Positions 27,044-36,398 of a stretch of DNA of 64,000 nt are shown here, piece by piece (within the stretch, counting starts at the first letter, position 1; every line of letters begins with the position of its first letter). Both the position numbers and the translations under genes were made by a program. The notes under the pieces were generated by a model that saw only the letters and a list, made by a program, of their open reading frames with translations, had not been told where the DNA came from and did no database searches. Source of the DNA: Streptomyces tanashiensis. Lineage in GTDB: Bacteria > Actinomycetota > Actinomycetes > Streptomycetales > Streptomycetaceae. Location of the stretch: the NCBI RefSeq assembly GCF_014648895.1, contig NZ_BMRZ01000010.1, positions 1 to 64,000 on the forward strand, written 5' to 3'.

Positions 27044-30000
27044 GCCTGGGCCTTCTTCCCGTGCTGCCCGGCGGCTCCGGATCGGGTGTCCAGTACCGCG
27101 CCGGTCTCGTCTCCTTCGGGCGATTCCTCGTACCCGGTGCCGTCCGGTCCGCCCGAGCCGGAGTAGCTCCAGTCCGGGGCTCCGCCGACCACGTCGAACA
27201 GACCGCTGCCCGGCAGCAGCAGATTGATCTCGTTCTCCGTCTCACGCATCGACTGGGCGACTGTGAGTTCGTCCCAGCCGGCGCCTGTCGCACGGTTGAG
27301 CAGTCCGCTGAGCTGCTGCCCCTGCCACTTGGCCTCTTCGTAGCCGAGACGGGCGCTGCCTTGCTTCTTGCGTGCCCAGGCGTCCTTGAGCACCTCGATG
27401 CGTTCGGCCAGGTAGCCCCGGGCTCGTGGGCCGCCCACGACATCGGCCCGGGCCAGGAAGCGCTCGGTGACGCTCTGCGCGATCGCGCCGTCCAGGTCGA
27501 CGTCGTACGCGTCCTGGTTACGGGAATGGGGTGCGGTCGCGTTGCGCACGGCGGCAATCCAGGCGGCCGCCGTCGTGCGGTCCAGGGAGCGGCGCGCGAA
27601 CGGGGTGACGGAGAGAGCCTCGACCTGCCGGTAGAAGGTGGCGTGGTAGTGGCCGAAGTTCTCGAAGTGTGCCAGGTCCCGTGGCCGGGTCCAGTTGTAG
27701 AGCGTGACGACGAGTCCGGGGCGCTTGGCGTCACGGCCCACACGCGAGGACGCCTGGATGTACTCGGCGGTGTTCTTGGGCTGGCCCACCACCAGCATCA
27801 GGCCGAAGCGGGACACGTCCACACCGACCTGGAGCATGGAGGTGGCGAGCACCGCGTCCACGGCGCCGGCCCCCTCGTTGCGGAGGCCCAGCTTCGAGAC
27901 GTCCAGACGCTGCTTGTGCTGCGCCGCCGCTTTCAGTTCCTCGACGACCGCCTGGCGGCGGATCGTCGTATCCATCTCTTCATCGAAGCCGATGTCCAGC
28001 CGGGCCAGCACCTCTGTGATGTCGCCCGAGGAGATACGGGAGGTGAGCTCCTGGACGGAGAGCATCTCGGTCCGGCGGAGCAGGCGGTTCGAGAGCCCCT
28101 TGCGAGTACCGTGGACGCGCACGCGCGTGGAGATATCGTCGTCCAGGAAGCGCCGCATACCGGCCAGTTCACGGGTGGCGTTGAAGTAGCCGACGAGCGT
28201 CATGTACGGGTCGGCGACGGCTCCGTGCTCGTCGAACAGCGTCTGGCCCGCCAGCAGGAGGATCTCCGCCACCCTGATCTCGGCCTGCTTCATCCTGACG
28301 CCGTGGGCGCAGATGCCGAGATAGCGACGGCCCGGAGCCTTCTCCGAGAGCTCGACCTGCTGCGAGAAGAACGTGTCACCGATGTCGATGACCTGGGGCG
28401 GGAAGATCGCCGACTTCCGCGCGAAGACGCCTGTGATCTGCTCCGCCGCGCGCTTGGTGGTCGCCGTGGAGGCGACGATCTTGGGCCCGACGAGCCGAAG
28501 GCCACCGTCCGGGGCGGGTGCGCGCCACGTGCACAGCTCGTCGACCGCCGCCTCGAAGAGCCCGACCGTCGTGCCCAGGGCACCCGAGATCAGGTGGAGT
28601 TCGTCCTGGATGATCAGGTCCGGCGGGCGTAGCCGGGTCACCTCCGTGCTCTTGACGGCCTCCAGCTTGCCCTTGGCGTGGTGTCGTTCGCCGCACTTCG
28701 TGCGGGCGTCTAGATCAGCGTGCCGGTAACCGTGGCGCGGGCAGAGGTCGGTGACCCGGCCGAAGAGCATGCCCGCCGCTCCGCGCCACGGCAGCTGCGC
28801 GAGCTTGTCCACGGTGGCGATCAGCAGGCTGGGCGCCAGCCGGTAGATCTCCTCGTCCACGGTGAGGATGGGCAGGCCCTCGCGGGGCGAGCGGCGCTTC
28901 GAGAAGGGGCAGGCGCCCTTGCCCTCGCCGTTGGCGCAGTAGAGGAGGACCCGGCGCAGGTCGTCGTCGGGGTGCAGGTCGTCCTGGGCGCTCAGGGCCG
29001 TGCCGCACCACGGGCAGGCGAGGGTCTGGAGCACCTTGGCGCCCCGCCCGTTGCCCGCCTGCTTCGCCTCGGCGATCTGCTGCGCGGCTTCCTCGTAGCG
29101 GTTCGGTGAGACCGCTCCGCCGACCCACAGCCCGATACGGAAGGGGGTGGCGCCCCATCGGTAGTCGCCCCCGTCGTACGCCTCACGGCGCAGCACCTCG
29201 GCGGCGCAGACCAGCGCGGCGGCACGCTGGAACTGCTGGGCGGTGAGCAGGCGCAAGGTGTACCGCATCAGAACGGCCACGCCCGCGTCGCCGCTGCGGG
29301 CGTCCTCACCTGTGCCGATGGTGCCCTGGAGTCTGCGGATGGCGAACGTGAAGGCGGCGAGCCCCAGGTAGGCCTCCGTCTTGCCACCACCGGTCGGGAA
29401 GAACAGCAGGTCGACCAAGGCGCCGGGAGCGGCTTCCCGCTCGCCCGAGGTGGGATTGGCGAGTGCCCTCAGGTTGAGCAGGACGAACGCCAGCTGGAAC
29501 GGGCGCCAGGACGCGGCCTCCGGACCCTGCTCCGCTACCCGTTCGCGGGCTGCCTCGAAGCCGAGGCCCTCCCGCTCGCGGAGGGCAGCGATGGCCGTAT
29601 GACGCCGCTGGAGCGCCATGGCCCGGTTGGCGAAGCGGAATGCCTCCAGGACGTCCGGACGGTCGGGGTGCGACAGCAGGTCCACGCCGAGTGCGATGCG
29701 GACGGACGAGTCCCGGGCTTGTCGCACAGCGTTCAGGGCGCTGTCCCGAAGGGCTCCCGGCAGCAGCTCGGCCTCGGACTCACGCTCGTCGAGCCACGCG
29801 CTGTATCCGTCCGCGAGCGGAGCGAGAGCCTCCCGCAGTGCCGCTGGTGGCAGCTGGGCGAGCTCGTCCATGGAGAGTTCGAGACCGTCCAGATGTGTCG
29901 CGTGCTCCCCGGACGGGGCGATCGTGGCCGGTACGTCGTGTGTGGGAAGCCAGGTCGTGGTGAGCACGTGTGCCCGGCGATTGCCGTCCTCGCGTATGAC

Positions 30001-30900
30001 GTCCACGGCGACGTTGCGGCCGGCCGCGTGCTTCAGGCGGTCGCGGTAGAGGAGCGTGAGGTGCTGCTCCTCAGGGTCGTCGAGCCCCCAGGCGTCGTCG
30101 CTCTGCGATGCCTCGTCGAGAGGGTCGGAGATCGGAAGGAAGACGGGAGAGCCACCGTCCAGAGCCGTGATGTGCAGCTCCGTCTGGAACAGCCAGGCTG
30201 TGTCCTTGGCCGCCGGGGGCTCTTCCTGAGCGTTGACCAGGGCGAGCTCCACGACGCGGGTGGGTCCGGCGGGCCCTGGGCGGTGCCGGACCTCGGCGAG
30301 CAGACGGACTCCGGGCGCCGCCGGGTCGTCGGAGGTCAGCGGCAGCACCTGCCGGGCCGGGCCGTCGAGCCGGACCTCCCGGGTCTCCTCGACCTGCTCC
30401 CGCGTCCATGTCGACCGCGCCACACCTTCGTCGTTCAGCACCTGGGAACGGTGGTAGCGGCCCCAGCGGGCCCTGACGGAGATTGCGTCCACGCCCTCGT
30501 CCGCCGGTACGGCGCACATGAGGCCCATCGAGGAGGCCCACATGCGCCCGGCATTCTGCGTGGTGAGCCGTTCGGGAAGTCCCTGGTCGGTACCGTCACC
30601 CTCGCCATCGGAGTCGTCCAGGGTCTGGGTGTCGGCAGCCGCGAGCGAGGTGGTCAGCGCCCGCTTGGGGCCGATGAGCCCCACCAGATAGCGGTCCCGG
30701 GGGCCGGCGGCCCGGTAGTCGAATTCCTCGTCGGAGCCGCCCCAAGGTCCCAGCAGGTCACGGCTGATGAGTTCCCCCAGCTCCTCTCTGACCTGGTAGG
30801 ACGTCGCGGGGCTGAACGACTGCGACACTTCACGGACCCGCTGGAGGAGGTCCTGCTCCAGCGATCCGGGCGACACGTCGGCGTTCCTGGTCGGCGGCAT
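27040..30900 (-). CDS. drmA: DISARM DrmA helicase
   Basis: This 1,286-aa superfamily 2 helicase has Walker A FPTGGGKTEAY (501-511), a DEAH-like IIQDELHLISG (about 764-774) and the C-terminal motif SRVGRDAKRPG. A zinc cluster (CPWCG near 629, YC near 655, CPF near 664) is inserted between motifs, as in DrmA proteins. DrmA with DrmB binds DNA ends and drives DISARM discrimination of unmodified DNA. AAGGGGA precedes the ATG at 30900. It is separated from drmMI by about 7 kb of unrelated genes, unusual for a DISARM operon. Confidence 0.93.
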   Translation of the reverse strand: MPPTRNADVSPGSLEQDLLQRVREVSQSFSPATSYQVREELGELISRDLLGPWGGSDEEFDYRAAGPRDRYLVGLIGPKRALTTSLAAADTQTLDDSDGEGDGTDQGLPERLTTQNAGRMWASSMGLMCAVPADEGVDAISVRARWGRYHRSQVLNDEGVARSTWTREQVEETREVRLDGPARQVLPLTSDDPAAPGVRLLAEVRHRPGPAGPTRVVELALVNAQEEPPAAKDTAWLFQTELHITALDGGSPVFLPISDPLDEASQSDDAWGLDDPEEQHLTLLYRDRLKHAAGRNVAVDVIREDGNRRAHVLTTTWLPTHDVPATIAPSGEHATHLDGLELSMDELAQLPPAALREALAPLADGYSAWLDERESEAELLPGALRDSALNAVRQARDSSVRIALGVDLLSHPDRPDVLEAFRFANRAMALQRRHTAIAALREREGLGFEAARERVAEQGPEAASWRPFQLAFVLLNLRALANPTSGEREAAPGALVDLLFFPTGGGKTEAYLGLAAFTFAIRRLQGTIGTGEDARSGDAGVAVLMRYTLRLLTAQQFQRAAALVCAAEVLRREAYDGGDYRWGATPFRIGLWVGGAVSPNRYEEAAQQIAEAKQAGNGRGAKVLQTLACPWCGTALSAQDDLHPDDDLRRVLLYCANGEGKGACPFSKRRSPREGLPILTVDEEIYRLAPSLLIATVDKLAQLPWRGAAGMLFGRVTDLCPRHGYRHADLDARTKCGERHHAKGKLEAVKSTEVTRLRPPDLIIQDELHLISGALGTTVGLFEAAVDELCTWRAPAPDGGLRLVGPKIVASTATTKRAAEQITGVFARKSAIFPPQVIDIGDTFFSQQVELSEKAPGRRYLGICAHGVRMKQAEIRVAEILLLAGQTLFDEHGAVADPYMTLVGYFNATRELAGMRRFLDDDISTRVRVHGTRKGLSNRLLRRTEMLSVQELTSRISSGDITEVLARLDIGFDEEMDTTIRRQAVVEELKAAAQHKQRLDVSKLGLRNEGAGAVDAVLATSMLQVGVDVSRFGLMLVVGQPKNTAEYIQASSRVGRDAKRPGLVVTLYNWTRPRDLAHFENFGHYHATFYRQVEALSVTPFARRSLDRTTAAAWIAAVRNATAPHSRNQDAYDVDLDGAIAQSVTERFLARADVVGGPRARGYLAERIEVLKDAWARKKQGSARLGYEEAKWQGQQLSGLLNRATGAGWDELTVAQSMRETENEINLLLPGSGLFDVVGGAPDWSYSGSGGPDGTGYEESPEGDETGAVLDTRSGAAGQHGKKAQA

Positions 30901-30969
30901 CCGCGGCGTCCCCTTCTCATCCCTCGTACGTGGCCCCGTGCCGGCCGTTCGATCGTGCGGCTGTGTCGC

Positions 30970-30998
30970 CGGGACCGTGACGACCCGCCACGGTCCCG
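30970..30998. promoter_or_regulatory. Hairpin/inverted repeat upstream of drmA
   Basis: A perfect 10-base inverted repeat (CGGGACCGTG, 9-base loop, CACGGTCCCG) lies 70 bases upstream of the drmA start. It could be an operator for the drmABC unit or a terminator for the PIN-domain gene upstream on the same strand; there is no T-run to decide. Confidence 0.5.
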
Positions 30999-31026
30999 AT
31001 GCTAACGGCCTGCTCCGACAGTCAGT

Positions 31027-31209
31027 TCATCGGAACGGGCCCGGCCGGCGCCTGCTCAAGGAGCACGTGCACCAGAGCGGCGAGCGCCTCCTCACTGCCT
31101 CTTGCGCGCTCATCTGCGGCGGGACCGCTTCAGCGTCCAGGAGCCTCCATACGAGGAGGAGCTCGCCGGTCCGGATCTGCGGCCACAGCGCCCGGAGCGC
31201 CCGGGCCAC
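31027..31209 (-). CDS. Possible small ORF (60 aa)
   Basis: A GTG-started frame with G/C-rich third positions lies between the PIN gene and drmA, beginning VARALRALWPQIRTGELLLVW. The second half becomes Arg/Ser-rich, while another frame reads more plausibly there (EEALAALVHVLLEQ), so this may be a decayed or frameshifted remnant. No family is recognised and no ribosome site is clear. Apart from this and the hairpin at 30970-30998, the 330-base gap 30,901-31,230 shows nothing. Confidence 0.25.
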   Translation of the reverse strand: MARALRALWPQIRTGELLLVWRLLDAEAVPPQMSAQEAVRRRSPLWCTCSLSRRRPGPFR

Positions 31210-31230
31210 CAGGGGCGGAGCGGATTTCCG

Positions 31231-31704
31231 TCAGGTGTGCGCGGCCAGTCCCCCGTCGAGCGTCCAGACCGTGGCATCCACGCCGGAGGTGCGGGCGAGG
31301 TAGCGGTCGCGCTCGATGAGGATGTTGACGTCTCCACAGCCGACCCTGTTGACGGCATGGTCCACGAGGCTCATTCCCGAGCTGCCGCCCACAATCAGTG
31401 CGTCGAGGTGGGCCGCGTTCCACTCGACTTCGTTCAGCGCCCACGGCGCCTCACCCGCCACGACCAAGCGCAGCACGGCGACGAACTTCTCCGCGCAGGT
31501 GCGGCGCTGAAACCCGTCGGCCAGCTGCGCGATGTGGTTGCCAGTCTCGATGACGGCGGTCACCGGGAGCAGGAGGTCGCAGTCGTGCGCCGCCAGCTTT
31601 CCCTGTAGTTCTTCCCTGACCTTCTCCAGGTCCTGGCATTTGCCCGGCACCTCGAGGAGGTTGCACAGGATCGATGTGTCGACGAATTCCACTCGGCGGG
31701 CCAT
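31231..31704 (-). CDS. PIN-domain nuclease-like protein
   Basis: This 157-aa protein has the acidic residues of the PIN ribonuclease fold in order: D9 (FVDTSIL), E53 (AVIETGNH), D115 (SLVDHAV) and D125 (GCGDVNIL). PIN proteins are metal-dependent RNases, often toxins or effectors. It starts three bases after the stop of the AAA ATPase gene, so the two are co-translated. No VapB-type antitoxin is next to it, which suggests that the ATPase, rather than an antitoxin, controls it. Confidence 0.75.
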   Translation of the reverse strand: MARRVEFVDTSILCNLLEVPGKCQDLEKVREELQGKLAAHDCDLLLPVTAVIETGNHIAQLADGFQRRTCAEKFVAVLRLVVAGEAPWALNEVEWNAAHLDALIVGGSSGMSLVDHAVNRVGCGDVNILIERDRYLARTSGVDATVWTLDGGLAAHT

Positions 31705-31707
31705 GCC

Positions 31708-33024
31708 TCACCCGATCCCGAAGAGCCGGTTGAACTCGCTGTAGTCGCGCTCGGCCCGGCCGGCCAAGTCGAGCCGCCCCTGGGTGACGACGTCCCCCAA
31801 CGAACCGGCCGCCATCGCCTTGGGGTAACCGTCGAGCTCGGTGAGCCGAGTGAGTCTGCTCGTGCCCGTCTTCCGGTCGCGGGAGCACACCACGACACCT
31901 TCGTGGTCGGTGTTGTCGAGAGCGGAGAGGAGCGCCGGGCTGTGCGTGGTGACGAGAACCTGGGTGCCATTGGCCGTGCTCGCGTCCCGTACGAGCTTGA
32001 GCACCTGGGACGCCTGGGTGGGGTGCAGTCCGTTCTCCAGCTCCTCGACCACCAGCATCAGGAACGTCCCCTCCTTGAAGATGGAGGAGGGCGAGGATCC
32101 GAGGTCGAGCCCGCCGCCGCCGGTGAGCAGCGCCGTGGTGATGGCGAGGAAGCGAAGCATTCCGTCGCTCATCTCCCGGGCGGGGGTCAGACCGAGAGCG
32201 CCCTCGTCGAGCGCGAGCATCACATCGCCGAGTTCGGACCTGGTGACGGACAGCCGTTCGATGTCGTGGTCGGCGAGGTCCCGGAGCTGGTGCACCAGGG
32301 TCTCGAACAGCTCGGGCTGGGTTCGCTGGATGCCGCCGACGGCTGCCGACAGGTTCTCTGCGGTACGCCGGAGGCTGCTGTCCCGGGACTGGACGTACTG
32401 GCGCATGAGGTGCGGCACCGGGTCCAGGTGGAAGACCCCGACGAGGGCGGCCAGCATGGCCTCGGCACACCAGATCGTCTCCACCTCTCCCTCGGTGTCG
32501 CCGGCGACGCGACCGGGGAGCTGGGAGGTCAGCAGGCGGGATCCGCGGAAGGGACCGCTGGGGTCCCTTCCCGACTTGCCGTTGCGCCAGGACGCCTGGA
32601 TGTCGCCGGAGTACGGGCTCGGCTGGCCGCTGACGAGGATCTTTCGGAGCCCCTCGGCGGTACGCCTGGTCAGCCGCTCGTCGATGATCCGCACCTCGGG
32701 CTCCACCTGGACCGTCACGTCCAGGTCCAGTGGCCCGTCCTCGGTCCGCACCGTGCAACCGAGGGAGAACCGGTCGGACCCGTGCGGCACGCACCCGGCG
32801 AGGCCGCCGCGCACCGGTCCGGAGGAGCTGCGCCGGCTCTCCAGGGCCTCGATGATGTCCTCGCCCCGGGCGAGCCTGGACAGCACTTCGAGGCCGTCGA
32901 GCGCGTTCGACTTGCCGCTGCTGTTGCGCCCGATGAGGACGGTCAGCGGCGCGAGCGGGAATCTCTCGTCCCGGAAGCTCTTGAACGCGGTGAGGCGGAC
33001 CTCTTCGATGGCCAGGGCAGTCAC
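31708..33024 (-). CDS. AAA (OLD/RecF-like) ATPase
   Basis: This 438-aa protein of the AAA_15/AAA_21 (SMC-like ABC) type has Walker A GRNSSGKS (32-39), a Walker B region LVVEELENGLHP and the H-loop TTHSPALLS. Such single-domain ATPases pair with effector nucleases in several defence systems (for example PARIS AriA, Rlo-type and OLD-like pairs). Here the partner is the PIN protein directly downstream. The start is taken as GTG at 33024 (TALAIEEVRLTAFKSFRD follows); an upstream extension reads as non-coding. Confidence 0.82.
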   Translation of the reverse strand: MTALAIEEVRLTAFKSFRDERFPLAPLTVLIGRNSSGKSNALDGLEVLSRLARGEDIIEALESRRSSSGPVRGGLAGCVPHGSDRFSLGCTVRTEDGPLDLDVTVQVEPEVRIIDERLTRRTAEGLRKILVSGQPSPYSGDIQASWRNGKSGRDPSGPFRGSRLLTSQLPGRVAGDTEGEVETIWCAEAMLAALVGVFHLDPVPHLMRQYVQSRDSSLRRTAENLSAAVGGIQRTQPELFETLVHQLRDLADHDIERLSVTRSELGDVMLALDEGALGLTPAREMSDGMLRFLAITTALLTGGGGLDLGSSPSSIFKEGTFLMLVVEELENGLHPTQASQVLKLVRDASTANGTQVLVTTHSPALLSALDNTDHEGVVVCSRDRKTGTSRLTRLTELDGYPKAMAAGSLGDVVTQGRLDLAGRAERDYSEFNRLFGIG

Positions 33025-33073
33025 ACCGGCCAAGTTACCGCAGCCCACTGCCTTCGGACCCGGTTGTCGTCGC

Positions 33074-33098
33074 CGTGCGATAGAACTGTCGTCGCACG
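33074..33098. promoter_or_regulatory. Inverted repeat in divergent promoter
   Basis: CGTGCGA (33074-33080) and TCGCACG (33092-33098) form a 7-base inverted repeat centred between the diverging AAA ATPase and toxin genes. It is a plausible operator for one or both. Confidence 0.4.
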
Positions 33099-33141
33099 TT
33101 CCATTGTTCGCACCCGCGACGCGGGGTACGGGAGGGGCGAA

Positions 33142-34794
33142 GTGACGAGCGGACTGGCACCACACCTCAAGTTCATCGCCGAAGGAATGATCAAGGGCGC
33201 GATGGGCCTGACCGACACCATGCGGGGGGCTCGGGACACCGCCATCGCCCTGTACCACGAGCTGGACCGGCAGCGCGGGATGGCAGGGGACGACGACGCG
33301 GGGCGCGCGTTCGCGAAGGTGTATCGATCGGCGGCCGCCGCCACGCTGGACAAGATCGGCTCCAGCTCGTACGTGCTCGGCGAGGCCAGCCGCGGGCTGA
33401 TGCGCAACGCCCGCGAATTCATGGCCCAGGAGAGCGCCGTCGTGGCCGCGCTCCTCGGCAGGCAGGCCGATCTGACCGCCGGCATGGGCGACCCCGGGGA
33501 GGGCTGCCCCGAGAACTACCTCGGCCTGGGCCGGGAACTTCCGGAAGCGGTCGGGGAGACCGCGTGGTACGAGCAGTACGCCCCCGGCGGCGGCAGCGAC
33601 CGTTACCGCGGATCACCCGAGAAGCTGCGCGAGGTGGCGGGGTCCTGGCGCCGTGGGGGCAGGCTGATGCTGCGGTTCCTGGAGGACGCCCAGGCATCGG
33701 CCATGACGGCCGACAAGGCGCACTCGGGTGAAGCCGCCGACGCGTTCCGGGCGTACTTCAAGACATCCGTCGGACTGACCTGCCCACCCGGCCAGGTCCA
33801 GGAGGAAGAGCCGCTCGTCGCCAACCTCGTGGCCGCCTGCAACGAGATCGCGAAGGCCTGCGACCGATACGCCGAGCACGTCGAAGCGGCCGAGTCGGCG
33901 ATCCGGCAGCACAAGCTGGACCTCTTCGCGATGGACATGCCCTGGGACAGTCCGATGTTCGGCGGGAACGGCTTCGACGGCGGCCTTCTCGACGCGGTCC
34001 TGGGCGACCCCTGGATCCGGCGCCTGGGCGAGGTGGGACATGCCCTGGACTCGGCCGAGAAGCGGGTACGGCTGCCGGAGGACGGCGGTAGGGGTCCGAG
34101 CTCACCGGGTCTGCCGTTCCTGCCTCCGCTGATCCCTGTTCCGGTGCCGGTACCGGCACCTGTGCCGCTCGTCCTCGCCTCGTACACCGGCGGGATGCCG
34201 GGGATCGTGCCCGCGGTCTACCGGGACCCCGATCCAGGCATCCCGTGGCGGGATCCGATTCCGCCGGCCGCGGCACCTCCGCCACGGTTGCTCACGCCGG
34301 AGGAGCGGAAGGACTTCGTCAGCTGGGTCAACGGCCTGAAGCCGGCGGGCTTCGGGGGCAAGCCGGATGCCACCAGTCCGGAGAACGCCTACCAGCTGCG
34401 GATCGCCGGATACCCCGAGCGGATCATCCCCCTGCCCGCCGACTACGAGAAGCCGGCGATCGGCGCGGACGGCATGCGGCCCGCCGACGGGATGATGGTG
34501 GACGCCAAGTACGTCAAGGACGCCGACGACGACTGCCGGAAGAGCACGTGGCGTCGCCAGTCCACGTTCGAGATCGAGGACGAGTACAAGGAGGACGGGA
34601 CGAAGAAGTGGAACAAGAAGGACGTCCTCATCGGCAAGGACGAGGGTGAACTCGAGAAGTACCGCCAGGCGATGAACGAGCACGACCAGATCCGGGGTCT
34701 GGAGATCGTCACCAACGACAAGGATTCCGTGCCGTACTGGCAGACGCTCATGGCCCTCCAGCAGGTGCCTGGCACGGCCCGTTATGTGAAGTGA
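33142..34794 (+). CDS. Polymorphic toxin with C-terminal REase-fold nuclease domain
   Basis: This 550-aa protein has a helical, WXG-like N-terminal half (1-280), then a Pro-rich linker with PVPVPVPAPVP near 330-345, and a C-terminal domain resembling the restriction-endonuclease-fold toxin family (Tox-REase). The toxin domain contains AYQLRIAGYPER and a PD-(D/E)xK-like MVDAKYVKDADDD (about 451-463). The architecture fits a contact- or type VII-exported antibacterial toxin. GGGAGGGG precedes the GTG at 33142. The immunity gene follows 69 bases downstream. Confidence 0.8.
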   Translation: MTSGLAPHLKFIAEGMIKGAMGLTDTMRGARDTAIALYHELDRQRGMAGDDDAGRAFAKVYRSAAAATLDKIGSSSYVLGEASRGLMRNAREFMAQESAVVAALLGRQADLTAGMGDPGEGCPENYLGLGRELPEAVGETAWYEQYAPGGGSDRYRGSPEKLREVAGSWRRGGRLMLRFLEDAQASAMTADKAHSGEAADAFRAYFKTSVGLTCPPGQVQEEEPLVANLVAACNEIAKACDRYAEHVEAAESAIRQHKLDLFAMDMPWDSPMFGGNGFDGGLLDAVLGDPWIRRLGEVGHALDSAEKRVRLPEDGGRGPSSPGLPFLPPLIPVPVPVPAPVPLVLASYTGGMPGIVPAVYRDPDPGIPWRDPIPPAAAPPPRLLTPEERKDFVSWVNGLKPAGFGGKPDATSPENAYQLRIAGYPERIIPLPADYEKPAIGADGMRPADGMMVDAKYVKDADDDCRKSTWRRQSTFEIEDEYKEDGTKKWNKKDVLIGKDEGELEKYRQAMNEHDQIRGLEIVTNDKDSVPYWQTLMALQQVPGTARYVK

Positions 34795-34863
34795 CGCGGG
34801 GTTCGTCGCCGCCCCGTTCCCCTTGCCTTCCTCCTGACCGTCCCCTCTCCTAAGGACTTACTC

Positions 34864-35316
34864 GTGACGCCCGATGACGACGACCGGACCACCTTTCTCT
34901 TCTACGCGCCGGAGCGGCAGCCGCATGCCTGGTCCCTGGACCTCGCCGGCCTGGGTGAAGCGCTGCGGCAGTCGTTCACCGAGGCCCGCTACAAGGTCCG
35001 CCAGGACCACACCCACCAGGGCGAGCCGTACCTCTCCTTCTGGGCTGCCACCGACGACGGCACCGAATACGACGGCACGGCCACCGTCCACGGGCGGGAC
35101 TGCGTGGTGCTGGCCGACACGACGGCCGGTGAGGCCGCGCCCTTCCTGATCTGGCTGCGGGACAACCACCTGCCCGCTCCCGATCTGATCCGCTTCAGCA
35201 GCGAGGCGGCCGTTGACCAGGGCATCGAGACGGACTGGCGCCTGCCGGGTGCGGGCGACGCGGCGCGGGTGGCCGACGAACTGCGCCATCACCTGGCGGT
35301 CGTGGACGGGGCCTGA
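34864..35316 (+). CDS. Putative immunity protein for the REase-fold toxin
   Basis: This 150-aa acidic protein lies immediately after the toxin gene on the same strand, the normal place for a cognate immunity gene. I do not recognise a named family, but the sequence (LDLAGLGEALRQSFTEARYKV, FWAATDDGTEYDG, APFLIWLRDNHLP) resembles small alpha/beta immunity-type proteins. No signal or membrane segment is present, so it should act in the cytoplasm against incoming toxin. The GTG start follows TAAGGAC. Confidence 0.65.
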   Translation: MTPDDDDRTTFLFYAPERQPHAWSLDLAGLGEALRQSFTEARYKVRQDHTHQGEPYLSFWAATDDGTEYDGTATVHGRDCVVLADTTAGEAAPFLIWLRDNHLPAPDLIRFSSEAAVDQGIETDWRLPGAGDAARVADELRHHLAVVDGA

Positions 35317-35317
35317 C

Positions 35318-36163
35318 TCACGCGGCGGCGACCTCTCGGCAATCCCCGCAGGACGCGTCCGGGTCGTGACTGCGGAAGGCCCTCTCACAGCCGTCGCAGG
35401 TGACGAGGGGCGCGGGGCCGGGCGGCTGTGACTCCTCCGTAGGGAGGGGCGGCGGGAGGAGGTTTCTGAGCCGGTACTCCAGGAACCGGGCCGGGTGGTG
35501 GATTGGTACGGGCTCGGGCGGGAGGTTCGCGGTCAGAGTCCGGGTGATCTGGGCGGGTGTCGCGGCGCGAGAGAGCCAGGTCTCGACGGCGGGCGCGAGG
35601 CGCTGGACGTCTCCGGCGGAGAGCAGCAGGCGGGGGTCGGCGAGGCGGAGGCGGGCGAGGAGGTCGGCGGCGGGGCCGGTGGGAGGGTGCGGCGGCTCTG
35701 GACGGGCCGGGGGCTGGGGCTCGGGCTGCACCTGGGGACCGCTCGGTGCGGGAGCCTGCGCGGAGGCCGGTTTCGGCCTCGGCTTCGGCTCCGGTACGCA
35801 GCCGGGCTTGTCGTACGAGAACGTGCGGGTGGCGAACCTGCCGCCGCCGAGGGGGATGCGGGGGCGGGCGATGTATCCGGCGCGCTCCAGTTCGTTCAGG
35901 GCCCGGCGGATGGTCGTCTCGCCTTCGCTGAAGTGGAGCGCGAGGGCTTTGGCGGTCACGGAGACGTCGTCCGGGAGCGACTGGACGTAGACGGCGATGC
36001 CGATCGCGGCGGCGGAGAGCTCGGCGTGCTGGGCGAGGTGGTTGCCGACGACCGTGAAGCGCTCGGTGTGGCGATGCCGAATGTGGATCACGCCGGAGGG
36101 TGGAGCGTCGGCGGGGATCGCGGGGTACGCGGATGTGGCCGCGTTAGACTGCGGGTCAGCCAT
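35318..36163 (-). CDS. Helix-turn-helix domain protein
   Basis: This 281-aa protein has an N-terminal winged-helix/HTH region (about 30-110: GNHLAQHAELSAAAIGIAVYV, FSEGETTIRRALNELERAGYI). A Pro-rich linker (about 125-165) and a C-terminal helical segment follow, ending in a zinc-like CDGCERAF...CGDCRE motif. Proteins of this type are common in Streptomyces near XRE-DUF397 pairs and in mobile elements, where they may act in replication or regulation. The stop is two bases from the end of the converging immunity gene. Confidence 0.75.
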   Translation of the reverse strand: MADPQSNAATSAYPAIPADAPPSGVIHIRHRHTERFTVVGNHLAQHAELSAAAIGIAVYVQSLPDDVSVTAKALALHFSEGETTIRRALNELERAGYIARPRIPLGGGRFATRTFSYDKPGCVPEPKPRPKPASAQAPAPSGPQVQPEPQPPARPEPPHPPTGPAADLLARLRLADPRLLLSAGDVQRLAPAVETWLSRAATPAQITRTLTANLPPEPVPIHHPARFLEYRLRNLLPPPLPTEESQPPGPAPLVTCDGCERAFRSHDPDASCGDCREVAAA

Positions 36164-36364
36164 CGGGAAGCTTCTCTCTTCCAGATTGGTCAGGCCCTTG
36201 TCAGGATTCCCGTCCTGGCGAGGGCCGAATACGTTTATGAGGTTGTCGGGGCCGACCGTACCGCACCTGTCCGGGTTCCGGACGATCTGTCACCCGTGCG
36301 AGTGGGGGCGGGGATTGGTTGGGTGGGTTCTCACCCGGTTCTTTTTCTTTGGATGGCGCGCGAG

Positions 36365-36392
36365 ACCGGGACGCGCCGGAGCGCGTCCCGGT
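36365..36392 (-). terminator. Hairpin terminator after DUF397 gene
   Basis: A perfect 12-base stem (ACCGGGACGCGC with GCGCGTCCCGGT) and CGGA loop lies six bases downstream of the DUF397 stop on the minus strand. A T-rich stretch follows in the transcript sense only weakly, as is usual in Streptomyces. Confidence 0.75.
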
Positions 36393-36398
36393 AGGCGA

